Shown in pieces: positions 1 to 7,097 of a stretch of DNA of 34,220 nt. Numbering within the stretch: the stretch's first letter is position 1; every line of letters starts with the position of its first letter. Source of the DNA: Virgibacillus_O xinjiangensis (GTDB lineage: Bacteria > Bacillota > Bacilli > Bacillales > Amphibacillaceae); contig NZ_JBHRSA010000006.1 of assembly GCF_042643145.1 (NCBI RefSeq), positions 1 to 34,220 of the forward strand. Reading direction: 5' to 3'. Both the position numbers and the translations under genes were made by a program. The notes beneath the pieces were generated by a model that saw only the letters and a list, made by a program, of their open reading frames with translations, made no database searches and had not been told where the DNA came from.

Positions 1-64
1 GTATACGGGTCCGTACGTACGGTGGTGTGAGAGGACGGAGGTTAGTCACCTCCTCCTACTCGAT
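1..64 (+). mobile_element. Group II intron, 3' terminus (domains V and VI), truncated by window edge
   Basis: The first bases read like the end of a bacterial group II intron. A domain V-type hairpin arm (GTAC...GTACGGT at about 1-23) is followed by GTGTGAGAGG, and then by a domain VI hairpin, GGAGG-TTAGTCA-CCTCC at about 38-54, with the bulged-A region and a CTCGAT end near 64. This pattern is typical of bacterial (class C-like) introns. The reverse transcriptase/maturase gene would lie outside the window to the left. The intron ends about 18 bases from the stop codon of fra, which is transcribed towards it. Assignment rests on remembered consensus, not on a covariance-model search. Confidence 0.75.
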
Positions 65-81
65 TATGTACGTCTGATTCT

Positions 82-453
82 TCATTTGCGCCAAAAGGTA
101 GTATAGTCTGCCTTGTCCTGGATGTTGAACGCGATCATCTTTTCAAGCAATGCGTAGTCAACCGGGTGCTTCCACTTGATGCGTACCAACTCCTTGGTAT
201 AATCATAGCCGGCCTGTACAATGTCCTCTGAAAAATGGTTGATTGTCACGTGTTCCGGTGCAACAGATATATGATGTTTGGTCACACTGAAGCCGATGAT
301 GAATGTGCCGTGATCGGTGAACATCGGCTGGTTCCACTTGACTGCCGGCTCTAGGGTCGGAAACTTCTCCTTCACCCATTCTAAAATTTCCTGCAGGCGA
401 TTCCGATGATCGGACTGGTCGATCCCTTCTAGATAATCTGCAAATACTTCCAT
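82..453 (-). CDS. fra: Frataxin-like iron chaperone Fra (YdhG, DUF1801)
   Basis: This 123-residue cytoplasmic protein belongs to the DUF1801/YdhG family. The B. subtilis member Fra is a frataxin-like iron chaperone that delivers iron for Fe-S cluster and heme synthesis. Family features visible are the N-terminal EVFADYLEGI, the KWNQPMFTDHGTFIIGFS strand core at residues 39-56, and a C-terminal helix. Length matches the family. The start is set by a strong ribosome binding site, CAGGAGGGGAAAG, just before the ATG. It is a single-gene unit; no terminator is visible because the group II intron end lies directly downstream. Function is inferred from the family. Confidence 0.85.
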   Translation of the reverse strand: MEVFADYLEGIDQSDHRNRLQEILEWVKEKFPTLEPAVKWNQPMFTDHGTFIIGFSVTKHHISVAPEHVTINHFSEDIVQAGYDYTKELVRIKWKHPVDYALLEKMIAFNIQDKADYTTFWRK

Positions 454-746
454 CTTTCCCCTCCTGGAATGAAAATGTTGTTCAGAATCCAGTCGACCAT
501 TGAAACATGATTGAATGACTAGCTATTCTTGAACATCGTGCATTACACGTTCAACTATAGCGTTTGCCAAATGGTTAGTCAAAATGGCTTGGTTTCTCAA
601 AACAAGAGAGGCAATTCGGTGCTTCCTGCTCGTCTTTGCATCGGAGCTGTGTCATACCATGCAAGGTCAGCAAAATCTTTTCCGTTTCATGACAAGCTAT
701 AAGTGGAAAAGAATTTTAGTTTTTCATTTTTAGAGGGAGGGCCACT
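454..746. other. Intergenic region with two inverted repeats
   Basis: No gene is seen in this gap of about 290 bases between two divergent genes. It holds a nested imperfect inverted repeat around 517-580 (GCTAT at 522-526 pairing with ATAGC at 557-561, with an inner GAAC..CGTG/CACGTTC stem). A longer one at about 671-716 has AAAATCTTTTCC opposite GGAAAAGAATTTT, followed by a T-rich stretch. The second could act as an attenuator or terminator upstream of the gene at 747. Promoters for both flanking genes must lie here, but no convincing -35/-10 pair stands out. Confidence 0.5.
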
Positions 747-1466
747 ATGACAGCTGACGCCATCATCCTTGGAATCACCTATCTCACTGTGCAGCTTTTT
801 GCCAATAAATTGATATCTTCTTCAGCCATCGGAACCTTTCAGTGGCTTTCCTTATCCGGCGGGGTGGCGGTTTCCTATGTCTTTGTCTACATACTTCCAT
901 CCCTTCATCGCGAGCAGCAGGATTTCCCTCAGGACTCCCTATTCACTATGGAGACGGAGCTGTATTTCCTCGGTCTCTTAGGCCTGCTTATTTTTTATGG
1001 TGTTCACAATGCAGCGGAACGAATGGAACGACTCCATAAAGAGAGGAAGGGGCGGTTTTTCTGGATCCAGATCGCCTTTTTCGGCGTCTATAATATGCTT
1101 ATTTCGTATATTGTATTTGCATCCGGCTTGGAGGGCATAGAGGCCATCTTTTACGGAGTGGCCGTCGGGCTCCATTTCATGGCCGTCTCCCATGACATGT
1201 GGAGGGAGGACAGCCGCCGTTATGAAGCAGGAGGCCGATATGTCTTGGCTTCAGGCATCATGGCCGGATGGGGTGCCGGTGTCTTTCTCCCTCTGCCGTC
1301 CTATGTTCTCGCCGTCATCTATGCTTTCATTTCCGGAGCGATGATTTTCGTTGTCTTGAAAAAGGAACTGCCGGAAGAGGAGAACACCCACTTCCCGACA
1401 TTCCTGCTCGGCTCCCTTGGACATACGACCATCACGCTGGCACTGAAATTCTTCTTTGACTGGTAA
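747..1466 (+). CDS. Polytopic membrane protein, ZIP-transporter-like
   Basis: This 239-residue integral membrane protein has about seven or eight hydrophobic segments. Segment 2 (GGVAVSYVFVYILPSL, about residues 38-53) and the last third (FISGAMIFVVLKKELPEE followed by a glycine-rich helix) recall ZIP-family metal transporters, where such segments carry metal-binding residues. A histidine-bearing helix (GLHFMAVSHDMW, about residues 140-151) would suit metal handling. The typical histidine-rich cytoplasmic loop is not obvious, so substrate and activity are uncertain. The start follows a good GAGGGAGGG ribosome binding site. The stop codon TAA directly abuts the stop of the convergent MFS gene, with no intergenic base. 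Confidence 0.6.
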   Translation: MTADAIILGITYLTVQLFANKLISSSAIGTFQWLSLSGGVAVSYVFVYILPSLHREQQDFPQDSLFTMETELYFLGLLGLLIFYGVHNAAERMERLHKERKGRFFWIQIAFFGVYNMLISYIVFASGLEGIEAIFYGVAVGLHFMAVSHDMWREDSRRYEAGGRYVLASGIMAGWGAGVFLPLPSYVLAVIYAFISGAMIFVVLKKELPEEENTHFPTFLLGSLGHTTITLALKFFFDW

Positions 1467-2624
1467 TCATACCCGTTTTGATTCGCCGCGGAAGAAAATC
1501 GCCGCTGTCACACTGAGAAGGACGAGGACGATCAAATAGAAAAAGGACAGGCCTGGGAATACGTCCACATACACCCCACCGAGGAATGGCCCGCTGATGC
1601 TGCCCAGGCTGAAAGAGACCCCTATCATCAGATTGCCGGCAGGGAGCAGGTTAGCGGGCAGGAGATCGGTCAGATAGGCGATGCCGAGAGAAAAGAGTGA
1701 TCCGACACACATGCCTGCAAGGGTGAACAGTATAAATAAGGCGGCAATATTGGCTTCCAGGATGGCAGCTGCCGAGAAAAGGACAGTACCGAGGGCAAGC
1801 ACGCTTAACAGGACCGTCCTCCGTCCGGTACGGTCACTCCATATGCCCAGTGGCAGCTGGGTGATCAGGCTTCCTCCTGCAAAACAGGGGATCAATAGGG
1901 ATAATATGCCGACCTCATGGCCGATCCGCATGGCGTATACGGGGAAAATGCTGTGCAGGGAGGATTCCAGGAACCCATAGCCGAAACCCGGCAGCAAGGC
2001 CACCCAAGCAATTTTTCCTGTCTGCCTGAACCGTGTCCAAGAGCTGGTGCTGGCAGCTGTTTCCCTATCTTGCTCTGGCCATTGATTGCGAACAAACAGC
2101 ATCGCCGACCAGACGAGCATGCTGAACAGAGCCGATAAGACAAACGGCAGTGCCTCATGGATAGATAACAGGCGGGTCATGAGCGGTCCCAACGTGAAAC
2201 CGAGTCCGAAAAACAGGCCATAGTAGGCGATGGCTTTTCCCCTCGTCTCTTTTGAAGCGGTTGCGGTAATCCACGTCTGGGTGCCAAAGTGGAGCATCTG
2301 ATCTCCGATTCCTATCAATACCCGCAGGATGAACCAAAGCCACAACACTTCCCAGACAGGGAACAGGAATAGGGAAGTGAAGACAAGTGCACCGCCGATC
2401 AGGATGACCGGCTTGAAGCCGAATCTCTGCATGGGTTTTTCCATAAATGGAGAAGCTAACAAGACACCAATATACAGACCGGTAGCATGAAGCCCATTGA
2501 CAGAGGAAGGCACACCATTCTGTTCAAGGATCACGGCCAAAAGCGGCAACAGCATCCCTTGGGAAAAACCGGATATGGTGACAAGGGCGATCAGTATCCA
2601 GAAACGTTTTTCAGCGGACACCAT
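1467..2624 (-). CDS. MFS transporter, drug/solute exporter type
   Basis: This is a twelve-segment major facilitator of about 385 residues. Two halves of six helices are visible. The loop between helices 2 and 3 carries MEKPMQRFGFKPVILIGG, a variant of MFS motif A, and the equivalent loop in the second half reads GIWSDRTGRRTVLL, a clear motif A copy. Helix 5 has the GLGFTLGPLM motif C-like pattern, which points to the drug:H+ antiporter branch; the substrate cannot be named. The start chosen (MVSAEKRF) lies six bases after AAAAGGAGGG; an in-frame ATG three codons upstream touches the ribosome binding site and an upstream MNTRRKGG extension would contain it, so both are less likely. Confidence 0.8.
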   Translation of the reverse strand: MVSAEKRFWILIALVTISGFSQGMLLPLLAVILEQNGVPSSVNGLHATGLYIGVLLASPFMEKPMQRFGFKPVILIGGALVFTSLFLFPVWEVLWLWFILRVLIGIGDQMLHFGTQTWITATASKETRGKAIAYYGLFFGLGFTLGPLMTRLLSIHEALPFVLSALFSMLVWSAMLFVRNQWPEQDRETAASTSSWTRFRQTGKIAWVALLPGFGYGFLESSLHSIFPVYAMRIGHEVGILSLLIPCFAGGSLITQLPLGIWSDRTGRRTVLLSVLALGTVLFSAAAILEANIAALFILFTLAGMCVGSLFSLGIAYLTDLLPANLLPAGNLMIGVSFSLGSISGPFLGGVYVDVFPGLSFFYLIVLVLLSVTAAIFFRGESKRV

Positions 2625-2782
2625 GGTCATCCCTCCTTTTCTTCTAGTATTCATCTATGTTCAATCTAATTGGTTTCAGGGGAGAGGTCAAATTCGCTGA
2701 CATTCAATTTCAGGTGGAGATGGTTAGGAAACAGCAGGAAAGGAAATAGGTAAGTATTAAGGTATTTTACGGAGGGATTTAA

Positions 2783-3175
2783 ATGGAATTTCACATGAAG
2801 GAATGCGGAATACAGACGGACCTGCAGTTTGGTGAACTATGCGTCTCCGGCAATGAAGAGCATGGATACCGGCCGTTCCAGCTGATGGTTGCCTCCATTG
2901 CGGGTTGCAGTGGTTCTGTCTTGCGCAAGATATTGGAAAAGCAGCGGGCAGATATAGAGGACATTCAGATTGTCGCCGACACGATCAGAAACCCGGCGGA
3001 TGCGAACAGAATAGAGGAGATTTCCTTGAATTTCACAGTGAAAGGCAGGGATCTTGATCCAGCGAAAATGCAGAAGAACCTGGAGACTGCCAGGAATAAC
3101 TGTTCCATGATCCGGTCCGTCGAAGACAGCATCCGTATTGTAGAGAGCATTGAAATCGAAGAGATGGATGGATAA
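2783..3175 (+). CDS. OsmC family peroxide reductase-like protein
   Basis: This 130-residue cytoplasmic protein of the OsmC/Ohr superfamily probably reduces organic hydroperoxides through paired cysteines. Both conserved cysteines are present, in ASIAGCSGSVL (about residue 42) and NNCSMIRSV (about residue 106), at the spacing expected for the family. The fold order (N-terminal beta strands, central helix with the first Cys, C-terminal strands) also fits. It is close to the short YhfA/OsmC-like proteins of bacilli rather than to classical Ohr. The start follows ACGGAGGG. It is probably transcribed alone or with the YfkD-like gene 67 bases downstream. Confidence 0.85.
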   Translation: MEFHMKECGIQTDLQFGELCVSGNEEHGYRPFQLMVASIAGCSGSVLRKILEKQRADIEDIQIVADTIRNPADANRIEEISLNFTVKGRDLDPAKMQKNLETARNNCSMIRSVEDSIRIVESIEIEEMDG

Positions 3176-3242
3176 AAAGGTCCCCATCATCCCTGCGTAT
3201 AAAATTCCTCTGTGAACCAAAAACTAGGGGAAAACGAAGGGA

Positions 3243-4058
3243 ATGGCATACATGAATAAAAAGATCTATATACTCGCAATATTTACTGCCTGGTTTGCTA
3301 TATTACTCCCCGCCGGTCTTCTCCATGCGGAGGAAGAAGAAAAGTCCAAAGAAGAAAATGAATATGAAATACCAAGCCATGTTTTGACCATATCAAAAGA
3401 GAACACCTTTCCGAATTCCAGTGAAGATCAGGAAGTCGTAGAACCGAGTGATCTGGTCAAAGAACTGATGGGAGATATGGATATTGCCATCGAGAATCCG
3501 GAATTGATCAAAATGCTGAATGAAACGACATTGAAGCCTTCTCCACTGGCCATCGGTTACAGGGGAATGGTCTATCTAGGAAGATGGCCGCTCAATTACC
3601 AATCATCCGAAACGAATATGAACTGGGAATACCAGAAAATCAACCAGAACGAAATAAATAACCTGGGCGGCGACACCAGCCAGAAAATGAATTATATCCA
3701 GAAGGAACAGAAAGAAATCAAAGGCGCACTGACGAATAAAATCGCCGACCCGAATCAAGTGAAGACCATGATGCTCCTAGAGGCGAAGGAAAAAACAAAC
3801 CTCCCGCTTTCATATGCTACAACGATTGGGCGAAATACGAAGAAGGACAATGCCTATGAAGTGCCAGTCAAAAAGCAGGGGACCCTTCAGGCATACAGTC
3901 CTGCCGTCAATGAAAAAGGGCAAGTGACCTTTGGGGAAGTATATATTGAATTGAAGGGATCCGACAAAGCAATCACCATCAAAAATGTGACCAAGCAAGG
4001 AATCGGCGCATGGATTCCTGTACAGGATCATGTATCCTTTTCTTTTCAATTGGAATAG
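3243..4058 (+). CDS. yfkD: YfkD-like secreted or membrane-anchored protein
   Basis: A 271-residue protein of the YfkD family, whose function is not established. An N-terminal signal peptide (positively charged MNKK, hydrophobic IYILAIFTAWFAILLPAGLL, then HAEEEE) predicts export. The mature part is hydrophilic and acidic at first, with the core LAIGYRGMVYLGRWPLNYQS at about residues 101-120. No catalytic motif is seen. Two starts are possible: ATG at 3243, only one base after GAAGGG, and ATG at 3252 (MNKKIY), at a better spacing; the latter may be the true one. An intrinsic terminator follows, then repeat array 1. Confidence 0.7.
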   Translation: MAYMNKKIYILAIFTAWFAILLPAGLLHAEEEEKSKEENEYEIPSHVLTISKENTFPNSSEDQEVVEPSDLVKELMGDMDIAIENPELIKMLNETTLKPSPLAIGYRGMVYLGRWPLNYQSSETNMNWEYQKINQNEINNLGGDTSQKMNYIQKEQKEIKGALTNKIADPNQVKTMMLLEAKEKTNLPLSYATTIGRNTKKDNAYEVPVKKQGTLQAYSPAVNEKGQVTFGEVYIELKGSDKAITIKNVTKQGIGAWIPVQDHVSFSFQLE

Positions 4059-4069
4059 CGGTTATGTGG

Positions 4070-4104
4070 AAGGAAGTGCCTGAAGGTGCTTCCTTTGTTT
4101 ATTT
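4070..4104 (+). terminator. Intrinsic terminator of the yfkD-like gene
   Basis: An 11-bp stem, AAGGAAGTGCC with GGTGCTTCCTT (including G-T pairs), encloses a TGAA loop and is followed by TGTTTATTT. It lies 12 bases after the stop codon. Tandem array 1 begins about 20 bases further on. Confidence 0.8.
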
Positions 4105-4122
4105 GCGGGGAGGAGCAGTTGT

Positions 4123-4613
4123 GGAATCAGCAGGAGGAGCGGGGTATCCGCGGGAGCGATGGGATATCGGCAGGAGAGGAGAGATATCCGCGGGAGCGAT
4201 GGGATATCGGCAGGAGAGGAGAGATATCGGCGGGAGCGAGGAGGTATCGGCAGGAGGAGCGAGATATCGGCCGGAGCGCGGAGAAATCGGCAGGAGGAGC
4301 GGGATATCGGCGGGAGCGAGGAGGTATCGGCAGGAGAGGAGAGATATCCGCGGGAGCGATGGGATATCGGCAGNNNNNNNNNNNNNNNNNNNNNNNNNNN
4401 GGCAGGAGAGGAGAGATATCCGCGGGAGGAGCAGGAAATCGGCGAGAGCGATGGGGTATCGGCAGGAGAGCGGAGATATCGGCAGGAGAGGAGAGATATC
4501 AGCGGGAGAGGAGAGAATCAGCAGAAGGTGTAGGATATCGGCGGAAGCGAGGAGGTATCGGCAGGAGAGGAGAGATATCAGCAGAAGAAGCAAGATATCC
4601 GCGGGAGCGATCA
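4123..4613 (+). repeat. Tandem array 1 of a 20-nt unit (core ATATCNGCNGGAG), interrupted by an assembly gap
   Basis: About 23 readable units follow each other with a period of exactly 20 bases (the TATC/AATC core recurs at 4125, 4145, 4165 ... 4365, and from 4417 on every 20 bases with a single 19-base step near 4516). Typical units are GATATCCGCGGGAGCGATGG and GATATCGGCAGGAGAGGAGA, which tend to alternate and so give a 40-base superunit. The plus strand is purine-rich. All three plus-strand frames stay open because stops are absent, but 20 is not a multiple of three and no ribosome binding site precedes the frames, so coding is unlikely. The same unit type forms arrays 2 and 3. Confidence 0.95.
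4374..4400. other. Assembly gap (27 Ns) inside array 1
   Basis: Twenty-seven N characters interrupt the repeat. The unit phase before the gap (core at 4365) and after it (core at 4417) differs by 52 bases, which is not a multiple of 20. If the array is continuous, the missing sequence is more likely 15 or 35 bases, or either plus further multiples of 20. Confidence 0.95.
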
Positions 4614-4649
4614 GCCAAACTCCGAAAATTTAAAATATGCATCAGCCCC

Positions 4650-4693
4650 TTGATTTCTATACTTTAATACTTTATCATGATGAAGTATTGAAG
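4650..4693 (+). promoter_or_regulatory. Sigma-A promoter with overlapping inverted repeat, upstream of the yuiF-like gene
   Basis: TTGATT (4650-4655) and TATCAT (4673-4678) are 17 bases apart and resemble a housekeeping promoter. An imperfect 11-bp inverted repeat, CTTTAATACTT (4662-4672) and AAGTATTGAAG (4683-4693), covers the spacer and the base just after the -10. This layout suits a repressor operator. No regulator gene is adjacent. Confidence 0.5.
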
Positions 4694-4738
4694 CTGAAAA
4701 CATAAGAGAATGTGATAGATAGAGAGGGGAAAAGACGT

Positions 4739-6046
4739 ATGGAATGGGTTGTAGTTGTTTCGGTTCTGGTGATGACCGTCCTGAGTCTGCTGCGGGTGAA
4801 TGTGATTGTCGCTATCATTGCGGCGGCGCTTACGGCAGGGCTCATGTCCGGGTTGTCCATTGTGGAATCGACCGAGATGCTGGTAGCCGGCATGGGAGGC
4901 CAGGCGAATACGGCATTGAGTTATATTTTGCTGGGGGCATTTGCAGTAGCCATCAGTTATACAGGGATTACAGGAATATTGGTGAACTATCTGATTAAAA
5001 TATTGACGGGAAAGAAAACCATGATGCTGCTGGCGATCGCCGGTGTGGCATCCTTGTCACAGAACTTGGTTCCAGTGCACATTGCATTCATCCCGATTTT
5101 GATTCCGCCATTATTGAAATTATTTGATGAGATGAGGATGGATCGCCGTGCGGTGGCAGTGTCACTGACATTCGGCCTGAAGGCTCCATATGTTATGATT
5201 CCTGCTGGATTCGGACTTATTTTCCATAATACGATCGTGGACAGCATGAATGAAAATGGGGCTAGTGTTACCGTCAATGACACGACAACCGCTATGTTGG
5301 CGCCTGGTATGGGGATGGTCATCGGTCTCTTGATCGCCATCTTCTTCACCTATCGGAAACAGCGGGATGCTGTAGAAGGAGCAGGTGGGCCGGCGGCAGT
5401 GACTGTGCCGGAAGTGAAAGATGTATCCTTCAACAAAAATCATGTCTTTACATTGATAGCGATCGTGGGAGCTCTTGCTGTACAGCTGATTACGGAAAAT
5501 CTGATTTTGGGTGCGCTGACGGGACTTGTCCTCATGTTCTTGTTCATCGTCGTACCATTCCGAAACGGAGATAACATCGTCTCTGAAGGGATCGGCATGA
5601 TGGGGAACATCGCCTTTGTTATGCTGGTTGCATCCGGTTTTGGAAGCATTTTGGAAGAAACTGGTGCTGTCAATGCGCTGGTAGAAGTCTCTTCCGGCAT
5701 CCTCGGTGATAATAAAGCAGTGATTGCCTTCATCTTGCTGCTTGTTGGTTTGTTCGTAACGTTGGGGATCGGTTCATCCTTTGGTACGGTGCCGATTCTG
5801 GCAGCGCTCTATGTGCCGATCTGTATGGCTGCAGGATTCTCTCCGGTAGCGACCGCAGCCCTTATCGGAACGGCCGGTGCCTTGGGAGACGCCGGGTCGC
5901 CTGCTTCTGACAGTACATTGGGGCCGACTTCCGGGCTGAACGCCGACGGCAAGCACCAGCACATCTGGGATACCGTGGTACCGACATTCATCCACTTCAA
6001 TATCCCGTTATTCATCTTCGGCTGGGCGGCAGCTGTCTTTCTATAA
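4739..6046 (+). CDS. yuiF: YuiF-type transporter (Na+/H+ antiporter family, putative amino acid transporter)
   Basis: This 435-residue membrane protein has about eleven or twelve hydrophobic segments. It belongs to the NhaC-like family that includes B. subtilis YuiF, annotated as a putative amino acid or Na+/H+ transporter. Helix-breaking conserved stretches typical of the ion transporter fold are seen: SLSQNLVPVHIAFIPILIPP (about residues 100-119) and, near the C-terminus, GTAGALGDAGSPASDSTLGP (about residues 381-400). A hydrophilic loop follows at KHQHIWD. The start is ATG at 4739 behind GAGAGGGGAAAAG; a GTG 27 bases upstream lacks a ribosome binding site. The substrate is not known. It is preceded by a probable promoter/operator and followed 53 bases later by pdaA. 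Confidence 0.8.
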   Translation: MEWVVVVSVLVMTVLSLLRVNVIVAIIAAALTAGLMSGLSIVESTEMLVAGMGGQANTALSYILLGAFAVAISYTGITGILVNYLIKILTGKKTMMLLAIAGVASLSQNLVPVHIAFIPILIPPLLKLFDEMRMDRRAVAVSLTFGLKAPYVMIPAGFGLIFHNTIVDSMNENGASVTVNDTTTAMLAPGMGMVIGLLIAIFFTYRKQRDAVEGAGGPAAVTVPEVKDVSFNKNHVFTLIAIVGALAVQLITENLILGALTGLVLMFLFIVVPFRNGDNIVSEGIGMMGNIAFVMLVASGFGSILEETGAVNALVEVSSGILGDNKAVIAFILLLVGLFVTLGIGSSFGTVPILAALYVPICMAAGFSPVATAALIGTAGALGDAGSPASDSTLGPTSGLNADGKHQHIWDTVVPTFIHFNIPLFIFGWAAAVFL

Positions 6047-6099
6047 GTGAATAATCAACGAGTGAATTGGAAAAGGTAAGAAAAAACAGGTGGGATATT

Positions 6100-6888
6100 A
6101 TGCAAAAATTCATTGCAGTATCGGTCATCGTTTTTCTTGCCTTTTTTATTGGAATGGAAAACAATCACGTTGCCGCTTATGGCTGGGGCTTCAAGAAAAA
6201 CTCGGATCATCAACCTCCTGATATCGGTGAGTATCAGGAACTGCTCGACAAGTATGGGGCCTATTATGCAGACTTATCCGGAGACAAGGTCATCTATCTG
6301 ACATTTGATAACGGATATGAAGCTGGGTATACCGGAGAGATTCTTGATGTGTTGAAAAAAGAAGAGGTTCCTGCAACGTTCTTTGTCACCGGCCACTATG
6401 TGGACAGTGAGCCCGAACTGATCAAGCGGATGGTAGATGAAGGTCATATCATCGGCAACCACTCCTACCATCACCCCGACTTCTCTACGATCTCCAAAGA
6501 TTCCATCAAGGAAGAGTTGGAGACATTGGAAGAGGCGGTGGCTGAGGTTTCCGACCAGAAAGAATTGAAGTACCTTCGCCCGCCACGCGGAATTTTCAAT
6601 GAACAGACCCTGAAATGGACCAGTGAATTAGGGTATATCCATGTCTTTTGGTCACTTGCCTTTGTGGATTGGGAGACCAGCAAGCAGAAGGGATGGGAAT
6701 ATGCCTTCGAACAAGTGATGGACCAAATTCATCCGGGTGCGATTGCTCTGCTGCATACGGTGTCCTCGGATAACGCCGAGGCATTGGAACACTTGATCAA
6801 AGAATTGAAGAAACAGGGATATACATTCAAAAGTCTGGACGACCTTGTCATCAAGGACCATCTCCCTCCATCCATCTATGGATTTTAG
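6100..6888 (+). CDS. pdaA: Polysaccharide deacetylase PdaA (delta-lactam-biosynthetic de-N-acetylase)
   Basis: PdaA removes the acetyl group from N-acetylmuramic acid during muramic delta-lactam formation in the spore cortex, which germination lytic enzymes recognise. This 262-residue protein has an N-terminal signal segment (KFIAVSVIVFLAFFIGM), then the NodB-type deacetylase domain. The PdaA signature YLTFDNGYEAGYT, with TFDNG in place of the usual TFDDG, lies at about residues 67-79; the metal-binding GNHSYHHPD follows near 126-134, and LRPPRGIFNE and the C-terminal LLHT motif are present. ATG at 6100 is preferred over an upstream TTG because AGGTGGG precedes it. A sporulation-specific promoter would be expected, but none is clear in the 53-base gap. 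Confidence 0.92.
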   Translation: MQKFIAVSVIVFLAFFIGMENNHVAAYGWGFKKNSDHQPPDIGEYQELLDKYGAYYADLSGDKVIYLTFDNGYEAGYTGEILDVLKKEEVPATFFVTGHYVDSEPELIKRMVDEGHIIGNHSYHHPDFSTISKDSIKEELETLEEAVAEVSDQKELKYLRPPRGIFNEQTLKWTSELGYIHVFWSLAFVDWETSKQKGWEYAFEQVMDQIHPGAIALLHTVSSDNAEALEHLIKELKKQGYTFKSLDDLVIKDHLPPSIYGF

Positions 6889-6951
6889 GATAAACGGCAG
6901 GGAATATCAGGAAATCTCAGACAAGAGGGGAAAGTATGATATAACTACTTG

Positions 6952-6980
6952 CAGCAGGCGTTCAGCGTCTGCTTTTTCAT
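6952..6980 (+). terminator. Intrinsic terminator of pdaA
   Basis: GCAGCAGGCG and GCGTCTGC pair around a TTCA loop and are followed by TTTTTCATTTTTT. It lies 64 bases after the pdaA stop. Confidence 0.75.
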
Positions 6981-7063
6981 TTTTTAAAAAAGAATGTATG
7001 CGTTTTACCGAAACAATTGGCTCCAACCGACGGTCATGCGTCTTTATAAAGTTTCGAAACATT

Positions 7064-7072
7064 TGATATAAT
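7064..7072 (+). promoter_or_regulatory. Extended -10 promoter of mbcS
   Basis: TGA-TATAAT at 7064-7072 is a perfect extended -10 element 26 bases before the mbcS start. The -35 region at 7044-7049 is poor, which is common for extended -10 promoters. Confidence 0.6.
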
Positions 7073-7097
7073 AAGGCAAACTGCAGGGAGGGTTTTG

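Noticed and set aside
4010..4667. Long open frames in all three plus-strand frames and on the minus strand across array 1
   Set aside because: They consist only of the 20-base repeat read in shifting frames, include the gap, have no ribosome binding site and look alike in every frame.
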